Origin: Ianthella basta
Taxonomy: Eukaryota; Porifera; Demospongiae; Verongiida; Ianthellidae
DNA: 64,000 nucleotides
NCBI GenBank assembly: GCA_964019415.1
Contig: OZ025869.1
Coordinates: forward strand, 4,342,765 to 4,406,764
Direction of reading: 5' to 3'
Shown here one piece after another: positions 23,302-35,392 of this stretch; within the stretch, counting starts at the first letter, position 1, and every line of letters begins with the position of its first letter. The position numbers and the translations under genes were made by a program. Under the pieces are notes generated by a model. The model saw only the letters and a program-made list of their open reading frames with translations. It was not told the origin of the DNA and made no database searches.

Positions 23302-23845
23302 CTAAAAGTATACATTCGCCCCTGACTGTACGTTCATCTTGTGGATGACCTGCAGGTTAGAAGAAGAAAAGTATGTTGCATGGAAGCTGCATGCACTTGC
23401 ATTTGTGCCTGCATAGTGTGCTCTTATTTCAATTTCAGTGTGATACTTACTTGGCTTTTACTGTGGGATCTTCTCCCCCGCCTGCCAGGAGGGCCACCCT
23501 TCAGGCGACCCTCGGCTGATCCTCTCAGTGTGATACATTTGTAGCACACCTCTCTGATTCCAAAATTGTAAAAGTAACATCTATATGTATGTAAATTGAA
23601 AAGGCAGTACACCCGCATACACTAGAATAATTTTATATGTAGCACCTGTCTTACTCTGGGCAGTCCCAGCCTTTCTTCCACTGTTGGCCTGCTTTGGGGG
23701 GCTTAGCCAGGGACTCCCCAACTGGCTTCACTGGGGACCCCCCCTGTGGTGCCTGCCCCTCTGGCTTCTCGGAAGCTGGACAAGGCGAGGAGGATGGAGG
23801 GCCAGAGGTCCCCTCCATAGTTTTCATCTGGTTCATCTCCTCACC
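23302..23845 (-). CDS. Last three exons of an unrecognised gene, copy 1
   Basis: Minus-strand exons 23845-23655, 23553-23451 and 23349-23302 join in phase (donors GTAAGA and GTAAGT, acceptors TTACAG, AATCAG, CTGCAG) and end at TAG, giving 113 residues. The first exon is Pro/Gly/Ser-rich (SGPPSSSPCPASEKPEGQAP). The junction makes a Cys cluster WDCPEEVCYKC, perhaps metal-binding, followed by a basic Gly/Arg tail (GGPPGRRGRRSHSKSQ). Upstream exons were not found. A broken relative is at 63030-63480. Function unknown. Confidence 0.5.
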
Positions 23846-23913
23846 CTGTAAATGCAGAACAAGTTGTGTAAAAATTTAAGACAGACACTAAAGTGCACCT
23901 TAGGTAGCTACGT

Positions 23914-24366
23914 ATGTACCCGTATATGCCAGCGCCTGTGAATGCAACTCACAGGAACTTTCTTCGTGCTTTCGCTCATGGCAGCTTCTACCGCATGCAA
24001 AAGTCACTATGTGTTGCAATAACAACAACTGTAGCCCGCTCTGTACGTGATTGGGCACTTCTTACAGTTCAAACGGTTAATTGTTGGCATAATGATATGC
24101 AAGATACCGCAACCACAATGTTTATGAAATACAAAATGGCCGGTATAAAAAGCCTTAACGCTGTCCTCGGTGTGCTAAAATATTACGCCAAGACTTCCCC
24201 CGTGGCCCAAATGGACGGCCCCTACATATTCACAGTGATTTTGGCGGTGTTCGTCAGCACTATGGTTCTCCACCATGGTTTTATCGCGGAGCCCACGTTT
24301 GTGCTATCAAAGCCATCCTTGGTGAGTCTCTTTGGCTACAGTAGCTCAATGTGCATTGATCATTAG
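23914..24366 (+). CDS. Possible exon, hypothetical
   Basis: A 150-codon plus-strand open frame, with an acceptor-like tatgccag near 23930 and a good donor (CCATCCTTG|GTGAGT) near 24321. The peptide has a hydrophobic stretch (YIFTVILAVFVSTMVLHHGF) that could be a membrane segment. No family is recognised and no partner exon was seen, so this may be chance. Confidence 0.25.
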   Translation: MYPYMPAPVNATHRNFLRAFAHGSFYRMQKSLCVAITTTVARSVRDWALLTVQTVNCWHNDMQDTATTMFMKYKMAGIKSLNAVLGVLKYYAKTSPVAQMDGPYIFTVILAVFVSTMVLHHGFIAEPTFVLSKPSLVSLFGYSSSMCIDH

Positions 24367-24519
24367 AAATGTATATGGGCTGTCCAAGTGCTCGTCCAGA
24401 ATTTTGCCTGCCTGTTCTTTATAACTGCTATGGAACTGTTTACACATCTACCTGTTGTGGCGTATGGCCATGGATTGTTTCTTGAGCTAAATTATATATG
24501 TGTAGCTGTGTAAGATAGC

Positions 24520-24703
<184 letters not shown>

Positions 24704-24784
24704 AGTGTGCACAATCATGTGTCAGAAGGCATGCAAGTTTATTGCTAAGCAACAGAGGCTTATGGTGTAAGATTTAGAGTAGGT

Positions 24785-25050
24785 GGATTGGCACAAGACC
24801 ACAAGTTGCTACTCTTAGACAGCTGACTATATAGCAGATCGTTTATACCTTCACATTTGGCGTGGTACCAACGGTCACAGGTATCACACAGAAATCGCTT
24901 CTGATTTACCTTCACTGGAGTGGTCAGGCATCTCCTTGCGGAAGCAACCTCGCTGGGGCAAACAGCACTTCTTCGCAGTCTTCGCAGTCCCCACTGCTGG
25001 CATGTCCATACGTACTCCGCAATACCAGAAGACAGAACCACAGACATGGG
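24785..25050 (-). mobile_element. LINE fragment: PHD-like zinc finger, in M1
   Basis: The minus strand reads KRFLCDTCDRWYHAKCEGI and then LLYSQLSKSSNLWSCAN: the second half of a PHD finger as found in front of the endonuclease of some CR1/L2-like LINEs. The endonuclease is absent here; the sequence changes near 24785. Confidence 0.6.
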
Positions 25051-25263
25051 ATTGTCAAACAGAAACTTAGAGACCGTCTATGCTCTCTCCGACAGTACAT
25101 CGCTTCAAGAACAGTTCACCAATTACAAACCCAAGCGCTTTCCGTTCTACTGACTCTGAAGAGGCTCAAAGGTGGCTACAGTGTGATCGTGTACTGCTGT
25201 GCTACCGCTTATAAACTTGTTAAATATAAACTTATGCATCCATGGTTTAAGGCACTTTCACAC
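25014..25263 (+). other. 0.2-kb coding-like repeat, single copy, M1
   Basis: Plus-strand open stretch with a basic helical sequence (QKLRDRLCSLRQYIASRTVH) followed by LSVLLTLKRLKGGYSVIVYC. It precedes the trihelix gene in every unit and could be its 5' exon or leader. Not recognised. Confidence 0.35.
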
Positions 25264-25395
25264 TGTTGACATAGCTACAGTAAAATCTAGCTATATGCCG
25301 CCAAGCTACAAATATTTGGCCTAAGCCATCTTGCTTTTGGCTTGCTCATTTGTTTAGTTCACTTATTTCTCTTTTCTTGATAGGTAGCTATAGAC

Positions 25396-26288
25396 ATGGC
25401 ACCGTGGCCAGAAACAAAACATGATATAGCCCTGGCAACTGAGGTGGCTGCAATGCAGACGTCCACAGCGTCCCCAAGATTGGGATGGCATTGCTGCTAC
25501 ACTGTCTCAGCATTTTTCGACTAGAATTGAGTTTTCGACGAGAATTAAGTTAACCTTACTGGCAAGGGCTGTAAAGACAGATTAAAGCTGCTAATTCAGA
25601 AGTACAAGGGATAGGATGCCCGGTCACTAAAGTGGTAGGTTTCATGCTGGGCATAGGTGCATGTTAGATTGTCAATTAAGTAGCACTGACGTTCCTTTTT
25701 GTGTTAAAGCTGTGATTTGGTACGCTGTGCTTATAGATCTGGTACTGAGGAAGACTACTCTGAGCTTGCTCAGTTACTAAAAGACATTCACACATACATG
25801 TGTGATTTAGAGGAAACCAGAGCTAGAGAAAAAGGACAAAAAGAAAAAAAGGATCTGGATGAAAGAACACAGGCTGAGGATATGAGGAGGGCAGCTATGG
25901 AGGGCTTGGTAAAGTCCTCCACCTTAGGCAAACGTGGCCGGGAAAAATCATGCGACTCTCCTGCTGAGATATCTTCTGCAGATTATTTCGTGGTGGATCT
26001 GGATGACGACCTTTCAGAGGACATCCCTTCAAAGAAGAAAGGCAAGGATAAACCAAAAGTAAGTGGCAAAACCGTAAACTTTCCAAAGTTACCACTATTG
26101 AAATGCTAGATAAGAAATTTCAACGAAAGGCTGCACTGCAAGATAAGAAACTTGACTTGAGGAAGTTTGATCTGGAGTTATAGGCAAGGAAACTGGAAGT
26201 TGAGGAAGAACGAAAGTTGAGACTACAAATGGAACTGCAAGAACGCCAGGTGATGATGGATTTCATAAAGAAATACATGGATCAGTAA
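25396..26288 (+). pseudogene. Trihelix (Myb/SANT-like) plus coiled-coil gene, M1 copy
   Basis: The ATG at 25396 is followed by WPETKHDIALATEVAA, then a 4-base insertion shifts the frame. The second exon (after the acceptor gtgcttatag) is open and reads SGTEEDYSELAQLLKDIHTY, then a Lys/Glu-rich region and DLDDDLSEDIPSKKKGKDK. The C-terminal coiled coil ends at TAA 26286 but has a TAG in LEL*ARKLEVEEE. A poly(A) signal AATAAA lies at 26459. Proteins of this layout are DNA-binding factors often linked to DNA transposons. This copy is dead. Confidence 0.6.
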
Positions 26289-26519
26289 TTGGACTCGTGA
26301 TGCATCTACTTACTTCATGCACTTATATTACTTTTTATGATTATGTATACATAACTTGCACTTGTAGACCTATGCTGACCATACATGCTTTGTTAATTTG
26401 TGTTATTCACGACACTGTAAATTTTTTAATATTGTGTGGTTATTGTGCATGTGAAGTGAATAAATATGTTTCTAGTGAGGGGACCCATACAAGCATGTGT
26501 GGCAGTTAGTTAAAACAGA

Positions 26520-27380
26520 TGCAGCCAATGGGCTGCAATAGAATTTTCTGGTTCTTTTATACTGGAGGATTTTGTTAAAGCACTTTAGCCTGAGGGCTTG
26601 CACTCCTTAGATGAGTTGAATGGATCATCCTTGAGCTCCGAATACCTCATCTTCTCTAATGGCAGAGAAGGACATTGAGAGCATCAGAATGTCTCCAATA
26701 TGTATGATAAAGGTTTAATTCTTACCAGTGGAGATCCAATAGGAATACATGGTTTCCACCAATTAGGTTCAAACCCACTCTTCCTGATGTCATTGAAACT
26801 ATGAGTACTTAAGGTTAGCTAGCTCCTTCATTGAAATGACGCTGTCTGTCCTGTCTGCAACAACCGCTTAGCCATCCAAGAGGAATACAGTTACGGTTAG
26901 CCAGCTCCTTCATTGAACTGACGCTGTCTGTCCTACTGTCTGTAACACTGCTTTGCCCATTGAACCCTGCCACAAGAGCTTCTCCACTACGGTCATCGTG
27001 CTGGTAATAGTGCGGCCACCTGCACATTTCAGCTGTGATGGCATCCTGCTCTAAGCAAGGGATGCATGCATTTGTCAGCAAATCATCCTAATTTGCATGT
27101 TTAAACACATTGAAAACTTCTGCCCTGATGTGCTGGGCGCTAAGCTTCCACTCTGAGCCCAATGTGCAACGGTGATCAGGCTAATGGCCTGGGTCATTGA
27201 GCAGCCTGCTGATAAGTTGTTAGCTGCACAGAAATGTAAACAATGGTCATTGAGTGCCAGCAAAGGGAAAAAAGGAAGTAGATTTTCTTTCAGGTGGGTC
27301 TTTCTTGGATTAGAAGATTTATTCACATTTAGTTGGAACTTCACTAGGACTTAGCAAGCCATGGCAAATGACGTTATATA
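26520..27380. other. M1 spacer with an 84-base tandem duplication and an unrecognised minus frame
   Basis: The segment agctccttcattgaaatgacgctgtctgtcc occurs twice, about 84 bases apart (26818 and about 26902). The minus strand holds two open pieces (ACIPCLEQDAITAEMCRWPH; PLLALNDHCLHFCAANNLSA), shared with M3 and M4, that look protein-like but are unrecognised. The M2 deletion removes the duplication. Confidence 0.4.
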
Positions 27381-27421
27381 ATTCCTCTTGGTAGGTTCTC
27401 TGCACCAATTTCCCTCTCAGT

Positions 27422-28962
27422 TTGATTCTGACATCACATTCCGTCATGCAAACCACTCAATTGTCTTTCGTTACACTATGGTCATACTATGACAAAACTG
27501 ATGATGACAACCATGGTAACATTACAAATCATCAGTCACACTACAATTATGCTGACGTAATTGGAATCACAACGTTGTACTATACCAATTACCTTCCTGG
27601 TACTGCATACCTGGGCCTTCTGCCAATTCACATTGCATCTTTTGTACACAAAGTCTTTCTAGTGGAATAATTCAAAACAAGGCCAGTTGACATAGCTGTA
27701 ATTCATGGCAGAACTGCAGATATTCCAGGGCAACTGTGTCAAGTGAGGGGAGAGAAGATACAACCATCTTTCCATACAAGCACCCATAACTGCACCTTTT
27801 CTTTAGTGACTGCATGACAGCCACCAAGGGTGGCTTCAGTAACAGCATGTTGTGGGATGGTTGAGCAGAGTGATCCAATGGCGGACAGGCAAACTGTCTC
27901 TCAAAACTAGTTGGAAGTCACTGTGTTGTGCAATTCATGTACTATACCTTCGCAGGTAACAGTTATTGCAATTATAGTGAAAGCTTCCACAGCAATATTT
28001 TTACATGTACAGTAGCAACACTTAGCTCAACTACCCCACACCCGTCCAATTATACCTAAACACCCACCCACACCTACCAACACACACACTTTTTCCTACC
28101 GATACACCCACTTCTACCTACTGATACACCCTCATCACTGATTCACACATCAGCAAGCACTAATGCAGCAACACAAACACACTCATATGCTCAGACACTA
28201 TATGTATTATGTCGATACAACAGTGTGGGGACTGAGATGTGACTGTGGACACACAGTGGCTCCGTACAAAAGTCATACCGAGCAACTGACTATCCTACCA
28301 CACACACATCTGTCTGAATCTTCATTTAAACACATGAGATTCATAGTGCAGCAGAATCTGTCTATCCCATTCATTAGTGTGACTAGCCAACTGGGCTACT
28401 GCAGGTGAGTGCATTGGAGAGGTGCAATGCAAACTATCACAGTGTAGGCTACATAGCCAATATGACCAAAGTGTCCTTGGTCCTTTACTTCGTTACGTAT
28501 GGTACGTACTTCACTTAGATGAATTCTAGAGAACCTCATACAGTTGATGAGATGGTGAATGGCATTTACTGCCCACTCACTGTCATCTCCTCTAACCTAG
28601 TGCATACCATGTTATGCTACGCAGTCCCTGCCGCTTGAAACACATGACAAGAGTAGCGTAGAAGCAAAAGAAATTCAAGCACACCCAACCCTTCCCTTCC
28701 CTTTTACATACCACTGTGACATGGGGTAGAGTGGGGTGAGGGCTTTACTCAACAGCCAATCACAGACATCTCATCACCCACTTCCTCTAGATCTCCTATT
28801 AAAAGCATTCAGGTCTACAATACAACACACACCAATGACCTCCTGACAGGCTACAGAGTGCAAATGGCACACATACCATCCTCCTGGGCACTAACCACAA
28901 GACTGAGCACAAGAGGCTATGTTACTACTACAACCACTGCTGCCTCCATCAACCTAGTTTAG
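27422..28962 (+). pseudogene. Plus-strand unknown gene of unit M, M1 copy
   Basis: Exon-like open blocks: one ending at a TAA shared by all copies (27668); VDIAVIHGRTADIPGQLC up to a donor tcgcag|gtaac (about 27956); HYMYYVDTTVWGLRCDCGHT up to cactgcag-type donor gtgagtgc (about 28403); and a final block TNDLLTGYRVQMAHIPSSWA ending SINLV and TAG at 28962. This copy has an extra TGA in the second block. No family recognised. Repeated splice-like borders in all copies argue that it was once a real gene. Confidence 0.35.
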
Positions 28963-29450
28963 AAACATGCATTGTGCTTGTGGAAGGCAGGCTAGTTAAG
29001 TTTCACCCATCTACTTTGTACATGCAATTGTAACATGTCCAGTTTCAAGTACAACCCACACAATGTGCATGTGGCTGGACTGACACACACACACTCTTAC
29101 ACAAACATGTACACAGAGCATAGAGGAAGAAAAGGACTTTTATAACTCTTTGCTTAGATACATTACAGAGATGCTGCTGTGTACATGCACCCTGTCACCA
29201 TTCAGTTTTCACCCTACCCTGTCAATGTTCAGCGGGGCATCTCGGTGTTTGCACAGCTGTCTGAATGTCCTCTACTGCTCCTTGACCGCAAATGATTCCT
29301 ATGGCCTCAAAGACACTCTTCCACATATGATCCTGGCTCCCTGCTCCAAGAGACTTCTGCATCTACTTGATACATATCTCTGGGTCGATCTGCTAAACAC
29401 CAGGCCCACATTCAAGGTATGGTGAAATACGTTCAAGGTGAGCTTGAAAG

Positions 29451-29885
29451 CTATTGGAATGCATGCATATAAAGTCCTGGGTTAAATATATACCATTGTA
29501 GGGGGCAGTTGTTCAGCATCTCGAACAACACAGCTATCTTGCTGTGTTTGTGCACTCTAAGAAGCATTGCGTATGCTGGTTTGCGGTTTGTACAGTTTCT
29601 GGCAACACACTTAATGCTGCTACACATTCTTTCATGTGCTTCAGTATTCAATGATCTCAAATTGGTGATAGGACTATGAATTAGAAGCGCATGGAAGTAC
29701 AGGCCAAAGACTTGGTGCCAGCTAGCCAAATGTGAAAAGAGAGTAAGACATGGCTCATGGTAGAGCCAGCACCTATTGTACAGCTGCAGAATTTGTCGTG
29801 AAATTCTTTTAGATTCATTAGCATACACGTTCTCAGAAATGTTCACAACAGCTTCCATTAACTGCATTACTTGTGTCCACACCAC
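29451..29885 (-). pseudogene. Minus-strand unknown exon of unit M, M1 copy
   Basis: Open from 29885 to 29451. It reads HEPCLTLFSHLASWHQVFGL, then HSPITNLRSLNTEAHERMCS and SIKCVARNCTNRKPAYAMLL. The 'N-TEA-ER---SIK' block looks like the C-terminal region of a transposase-type protein, but I cannot name the family. Another frame to the left (29.4-29.24 kb, MWKSVFEAIGIICGQGAVED) may be the next exon. Confidence 0.4.
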
Positions 29886-30296
29886 AACCAGCTTTACTCA
29901 TATTATTCAAGGCAGCCAATGCCCTAACTGCACACACTCTGAGATCCACTCCAGTGTGTCCACCATCTTTACTATTTGCGGTAATTGTCTTACCTTCAAC
30001 ACTATAAATGTTCGTTAGCCTTAGGACAGCAATTTAGCATATCATTACAGTCTGTATCATTTCTCATCACTTATGACCATAAACTATAAACTAACTAACT
30101 AACCATAGACAGCGGCTGAAGGGAGCAAGTAGTAAACACTGCAAGATAGCAGCCAACAGGTCACCAACTTGGTTGTTAACTATTACTATCAGTACACACC
30201 ACACTGTTGTTGTCTGTTGTGAATCATTATAGTGAACATTAAACATTACTTAACCTCGTTCAATATCGTGTGCTCGTATAACTTTTACTACATTTC

Positions 30297-30885
30297 AGTG
30301 TATACGTTCATGAGTAAGTCATTGCTCCTGAACAGAAGATCCATTGGGCATCCCCAAGCTTGCTTTGGATAGGTATACTGCTTGAGGTAATTGGGGGCCA
30401 GACTGTGCCTTCCTCCAGGGTTTTCTCATATAGCAAACACCTGTAGTCCCTATCCTTTCCCACCAACTGTTGCAGAGCATCATGGGCTTGTCATACGCCT
30501 TCAGCTTCCTGGTTACAACTAGGTACCTCCTCAGCTTATTGGATTCATCAGTTGTTATGACAGATGCTTTCAATGTCTTTTAGAGGGCCCTTGCAAATGC
30601 TTCACAGTCATCCAACAATGATGTATCTTCTTGCTGTTGAACCAACTTCCTCGCTACTTCATGGATAGGAGTGTGCATGAGAGAGGGGCCTGATTCCAAT
30701 GTGCACACTGCCGTAGAACATTGCAAATTGTGAATGTGTTCCTAACTAATCATTAGTGTGTTAGCCATGTAGGTAGCTAGGTAGCTGCAGTTGGTAGTGT
30801 CCTACTATGGCTCATCCCATTTTATAGATGCTGTTGCAGTCCAGTGGGCTGCTCTATAACTATGTACAGCTCAGTTATGGTGGTT
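30297..30885. repeat. L segment at the start of M2
   Basis: Nearly identical to 54398-54990. The minus strand is open at 30573-30319 (ESNKLRRYLVVTRKLKAYDK and GVCYMRKPWRKAQSGPQLPQ), coding-like but unrecognised. In M2 it joins the 0.2-kb repeat directly, without the LINE piece. Confidence 0.85.
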
Positions 30886-31350
30886 GTACTCCGCAATACC
30901 AGAAGACAGAACCACAGACATGTGATCGTCAGACAGAAACTTAGAGACCGTCTACGCTCTCTCCGACAGTACATCACTTCAAGAACAGTTCACCAATTAC
31001 AAACCCAAGTGCTTTCCGTTCTACTGACTCTGAAGAGGCTCAAAGGTGGCTACAGTGTGATTGTGTACTGCTGCGCCACCGCTAAGGCATGTCCATACGT
31101 ACTCCGCAATACCAGATGATAGAACCACAGACATGTGATCGTCAGACAGAAACTTAGAGACCGTCTACGCTCTCTCCAACAGTACATCGCTTCAAGAACA
31201 GTTCACCAATTACAAACCCAAGCGCTTTCCGTTCTACTGACTCTGAAGAGGCTCAAAGGTGGCTACAGTGTGATCGTGTACTGCTGCGCCACCGCTAATA
31301 AACTTGTTAAATATACACTTATGCATCCGTGGTTTAAGGCACTTTCACAC
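30886..31350 (+). repeat. 0.2-kb coding-like repeat, tandem pair, M2
   Basis: Two copies, about 213 bases apart, of the repeat seen once in M1 and M4. Each begins actccgcaataccag and ends gctgcgccaccgct. The second runs on into the shared flank. Confidence 0.9.
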
Positions 31351-31473
31351 TGTTGACATAGCTACAGTAACATCTAGCTATATGCCGCTAAGCTACAAAT
31401 ATTTGGCCTAAGCCATTTTGCTTTTGGCTTGCTCATTTGTTTAGTTCACTTATTTCTCTTTTCTTGATAGGTA

Positions 31474-32115
31474 GCACCGTTTAGGTGGCCAGAAACAAAA
31501 CATGATATAGCCCTGGCAACTGAGGTGGCTGCAAGACGTCCACAACGTCCCCAAGATTGGGATGGCATTGCTGCTACACTGTCTCAGCATTTTTCGACTA
31601 GAATTGAGTTTTTGACGAGAATCAAGTTAACCTTACTGGCAAGGGCTGTAAAGACAGACTAAAGCTGCTAATTCAGAAGTACAAGGGATAGGATGCCCGG
31701 TCACTAAAGTGGTAGGTTTCATGCTGGGCATAGGTGCATGTTAGATTGTCAATTAAGTAGCACTGACGTTCCTTTTTGTGTTAAAGCTGTGATTTGGTAC
31801 GCTGTGCTTATAGATCTGGTACTGAGGAAGACTACTCTGAGCTTGCTCAGTTACTAAAAGACATTCACACATACATGTGTGATTTAGAGGAGACCAGAGC
31901 TAGAGAAAAAGGACAAAAAGAAAAAAAGGACCTTGATGAAAGAACACAGGCTGAGGATATGAGGAGGGCAGTTATGGAGGGCTTGGTAAAGTCCTCCACC
32001 TTAGGCAAATATGGCCGGGAAAAATCATGCGACTCTCCTGCTGAGATATCTTCTGCAGATTATTCCGTGGTGGATCTGGATGACAACATTTCAGAGGACA
32101 CCCCTTCAAAGCTCC
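31474..32115 (+). pseudogene. Trihelix gene, M2 copy, start lost and 3' deleted
   Basis: The sequence around the ATG is missing (gataggtagcaccgttt). The Trp-containing trihelix block and the SGTEEDYSELAQLL exon remain. The gene then stops at the unit's deletion junction (ccttcaaag|ctccactac), losing the coiled coil and poly(A) signal. Confidence 0.6.
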
Positions 32116-32603
32116 ACTACAGTCATCGTGCTGGTAATAATGCGGCCACCTGCACATTTCAGCTGTGGTGGCATCCTGCTCTAAGCAAGGGATGCATGCA
32201 TTTGTCAGCAAATCATCCTAATTTGCATGTTTAAACACATTGAAAACTTCTGCCCTGATGTGCTGGGCGCTAAGCTTCCACTCTGAGCCCAATGTGCAAC
32301 GGTGATCAGGCTAATGGCCTGGGTCATTGAGCAGCCTGCTGATAAGTTGTTAGCTGCACAGAAATGTAAACAATGGTCATTGAGTGCCAGCAAAGGGAAA
32401 AAAGGAAGTAGAAGTTTTGTACAGTCGACAATAAGCAGGGCAGGCAATCTCAGCCACCTTAACGTTTTCTTTCAGGTGGGTCTTTCTTGGATTAGAAGAT
32501 TTATTCACATTTAGTTGGAACTTCACTAGGACTTAGCAAGCCATGGCAAATGACGTTATATAATTCTTCTTGGTAGGTTCTCTGCACCAATTTCCCTCTC
32601 AGT

Positions 32604-34138
32604 TTGATTCTGACATCACATCCCGTCATGCAAACCACTCAATTGTCTTTCATTACACTATGGTCATACTATGACGAAACTGATGATGACAACCATGGTA
32701 ACATTACAAATCATCAGTCACACTACAATTATGCTGACATAATTGGAATCACAACATTGTACTATACCAATTACCTTCCTGGTACTGCATACCTGGGCCT
32801 TCTGCCAATTCACATTGCATCTTTTGTACACAAAGTCTTTCTAGTGGAATAATTCAAAACAAGGCCAGTTGACATAGCTGTAATTCATGGTAGAACTGCA
32901 GATATTCCAGGGCGACTGTGTCAAGTGAGGGGAGAGAAGACACAAGCATCTTTCCATACAAGCATCCATAACTGCACCTTTTCTTTAGTGACTGCAAGAC
33001 AGCCACCAAGGGTGGCTTCAGTAACAGCATGTTGTGGGATGGTTGAGCAGAGTGATCCAATGGGGACAGGCAAACTGTCTCTCAAAACTAGTTGTAAGTC
33101 ACTGTGTTGTGCAATTCATGTACTATACCTTCGCAGGTAACAGTTATTGCAATTATAGTGAAGCTTCCACAGCAATATGTTTACATTTACAGTAGCAACA
33201 CTTAGCTCAACTACCCCACACCCATCCAATTATACCTAAACACCCACCCACACCTACCAATACACACCTTTTCCTATCGATACACCCACTTCTACCTACT
33301 GATACACCCTCATCACTGATTCACACATCAGCAAGCACTAATGCAGCAACACAAACACACTCGTATGCCCAGACACTATATGTATTATGTCGATACGACA
33401 GTGTGGGGACTGAGATGTGACTGTGGACACACAGTGGCTCCTTACAAAAGTCATACCGAACAACGGACTATCATACCACACACACATCTGTCTAAATCTT
33501 CATTTAAACACATGAGATTCATAGTACAGCAGAATCTGTCTATCCCATTCACTAGTGTGACTAGCCAACTGGGCTACTGCAGGTGAGTGCATTGGAGAGG
33601 TGCAATGCAAACTATCACAGTGTAGGCTACATAGCCAATATGACCAGTGTCCTTGGTCCTTTGCTTCGTTACGTATGGTACGTACTTCACTTAGATGAAT
33701 TCTAGAGAACCTCATACAGTTGATGAGATGGTGAATGGCATTTACTGCCCACTCACTGTCATCTCCTCTAACCTAGTGCATACCATGTTATGCTACGCAG
33801 TCCCTGCCGCTTGAAACACATGACAAGAGTAGCGTAGAAGCGAAAATAATGCAAGCACACCCAACCCTTCCCTTCCCTTTTACATACCACTGTGACATGG
33901 GGTAGAGTGGGGTGAGGGCTTTACTCAACAGCCAATCACAGACATCTCATCACCCACTTCCTCTAGATCTCCTATTAAAAGCATTCAGGTCTACAATACA
34001 ACACACACCAATGACCTCCTGACAGGCTACAGAGTGCAAATGGCACACATACCATCCTCCTGGGCACTAACCACAAGACTGAGCACAAGAGGCTATGTTA
34101 CTACTACAACCACTGCTGCCTCCCTCAACCTAGTTTAG
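32604..34138 (+). pseudogene. Plus-strand unknown gene of unit M, M2 copy
   Basis: Same block order as M1. The second block is fully open here (to 33136 before gtaac), and the third ends at 33582 before gtgag. The terminal block starts after ctcaacag (33931) and ends at TAG 34138. The TAA at 32850-32852 is shared with all copies, so the first block was cut off, or was never part of this frame, before amplification. Confidence 0.35.
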
Positions 34139-34657
34139 AAACAATCACTCTTTGAATTAGATTCCTGTATGCATTGTGCTTGTGGAAGGCAGGCTAGTTA
34201 AGTTTCACCCATCTACTTTGTACATGCAATTGTAACATGTCCAGTTTCAAGTACAACCCACACAATGTGCATGTGGCTGGACTGACACACACACACTCTT
34301 ACACGAACATGTACACAGAGCAGAGAGGAAGAATAGGACTTTTATAACTCTTTGCTTAGATACATTACAGAGATGCTGCTGTGTACATGCACCCTGTCAC
34401 CATTCAGTTTTCACCCTACCCTGTCAATGTTCAGTGGGGCATCTCAGTGATTGCACAGCTGTCTGAATGTCCTCTACTGCACCTTGACCGCAAATGTTTC
34501 CTATGGCCTCAAGGACACTCTTCCACATACAATCCTGGCTCCCTACTCCAAGAGATATCTGCATCTACTTGACACACAATTCTCTGGGTCGATCTGCTAA
34601 ACACCAGGCCCACATTCAAGGTATGGTGAAATACGTTCAAGGTGAGCTTGAAAGCTA

Positions 34658-35392
34658 TCAGAATGCACGCATATAAAGCCCTGGGTTAAACATATACCAT
34701 TGTAGGGGGCAGTTGTTCAGCATCTCGAACAACACGGCTATCTTGCTGTGTTTGTGCACTCGAAGAAGCATTACATATGCTGGTTTGCGGTTTGTACAGT
34801 TTCTGGCAACACTCTTAATGCTGCTACACATTCTTTCATGTGCTTCAGTATTCAATGATCTCAAATTGGTGATAGGACTATGAATTAGAAGCGCATGGAA
34901 GTACAGGCCAAAGACTTGGTGCCAGCTAGCCAAATGTGAAAAGAGAGTAAGACATGGCTCATGGTAGGTATTAAGAGACACATTAGTATAGATAGCAACA
35001 CCTCCACCATCGTGATGACGATCTTTCCTATGGATATTGAATCCAGGAATTGCAAGCAACGAATCTTTGACACTGGAATCCAGCCAGGTTTCAGACATGA
35101 CTAGGACGTCAGGAGAGTGGGTACTGACAAACTCGGTCACTTGATCAAGGTGCCCCATGAGACTACGGACATTTAGATGAGTAATGTTGAAGGATGAGTG
35201 TGAGGATACCAGTGAGGTTGGTGATGCGACTGCAGAGGCTGGTTGTATGCTCTCTATAAACAGACTGTCATCATACCTGGGTAGGGCACAGTTGGCACAA
35301 GACCACAAGTTGCTGCTCTTAGACAGCTGACTATATAGCGGATTGTTTATAACCCTCACATTTGGCGTGGTACCAACGGTCACAGGTATCAC
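34658..35392 (-). CDS. Chimeric 244-codon open frame: LINE endonuclease joined to M-unit exon
   Basis: One uninterrupted minus-strand frame joins the end of the LINE PHD finger and the N-terminal endonuclease part (35392 to about 34970) to the M-unit unknown exon (CLTLFSHLASWHQVFGL onward, to 34658). The junction lies after GGGVAIYTNVSLN. It is the longest frame in the array and arose by a rearrangement at the M2/M3 border. A product is possible, but nothing shows expression. Confidence 0.5.
   Translation of the reverse strand: MIPVTVGTTPNVRVINNPLYSQLSKSSNLWSCANCALPRYDDSLFIESIQPASAVASPTSLVSSHSSFNITHLNVRSLMGHLDQVTEFVSTHSPDVLVMSETWLDSSVKDSLLAIPGFNIHRKDRHHDGGGVAIYTNVSLNTYHEPCLTLFSHLASWHQVFGLYFHALLIHSPITNLRSLNTEAHERMCSSIKSVARNCTNRKPAYVMLLRVHKHSKIAVLFEMLNNCPLQWYMFNPGLYMRAF

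Larger units (their letters stand above)
24785..30290. repeat. Unit M, copy M1
   Basis: Order: LINE PHD piece, one copy of a 0.2-kb coding-like repeat, trihelix pseudogene with complete 3' part and poly(A) signal, 0.5-kb spacer, plus-strand unknown gene, tail, minus-strand unknown exon, junction sequence. It is the longest contiguous copy. Offset to M2 is 6077 at the trihelix gene and 5182 after the M2 deletion. Confidence 0.9.
30297..34970. repeat. Unit M, copy M2
   Basis: Begins with the L segment (30297-30885), then two tandem copies of the 0.2-kb repeat. It lacks about 0.95 kb corresponding to 26036-26985 (junction at about 32112). It ends where the minus exon is cut and joins LINE endonuclease sequence at about 34970. 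Confidence 0.9.
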
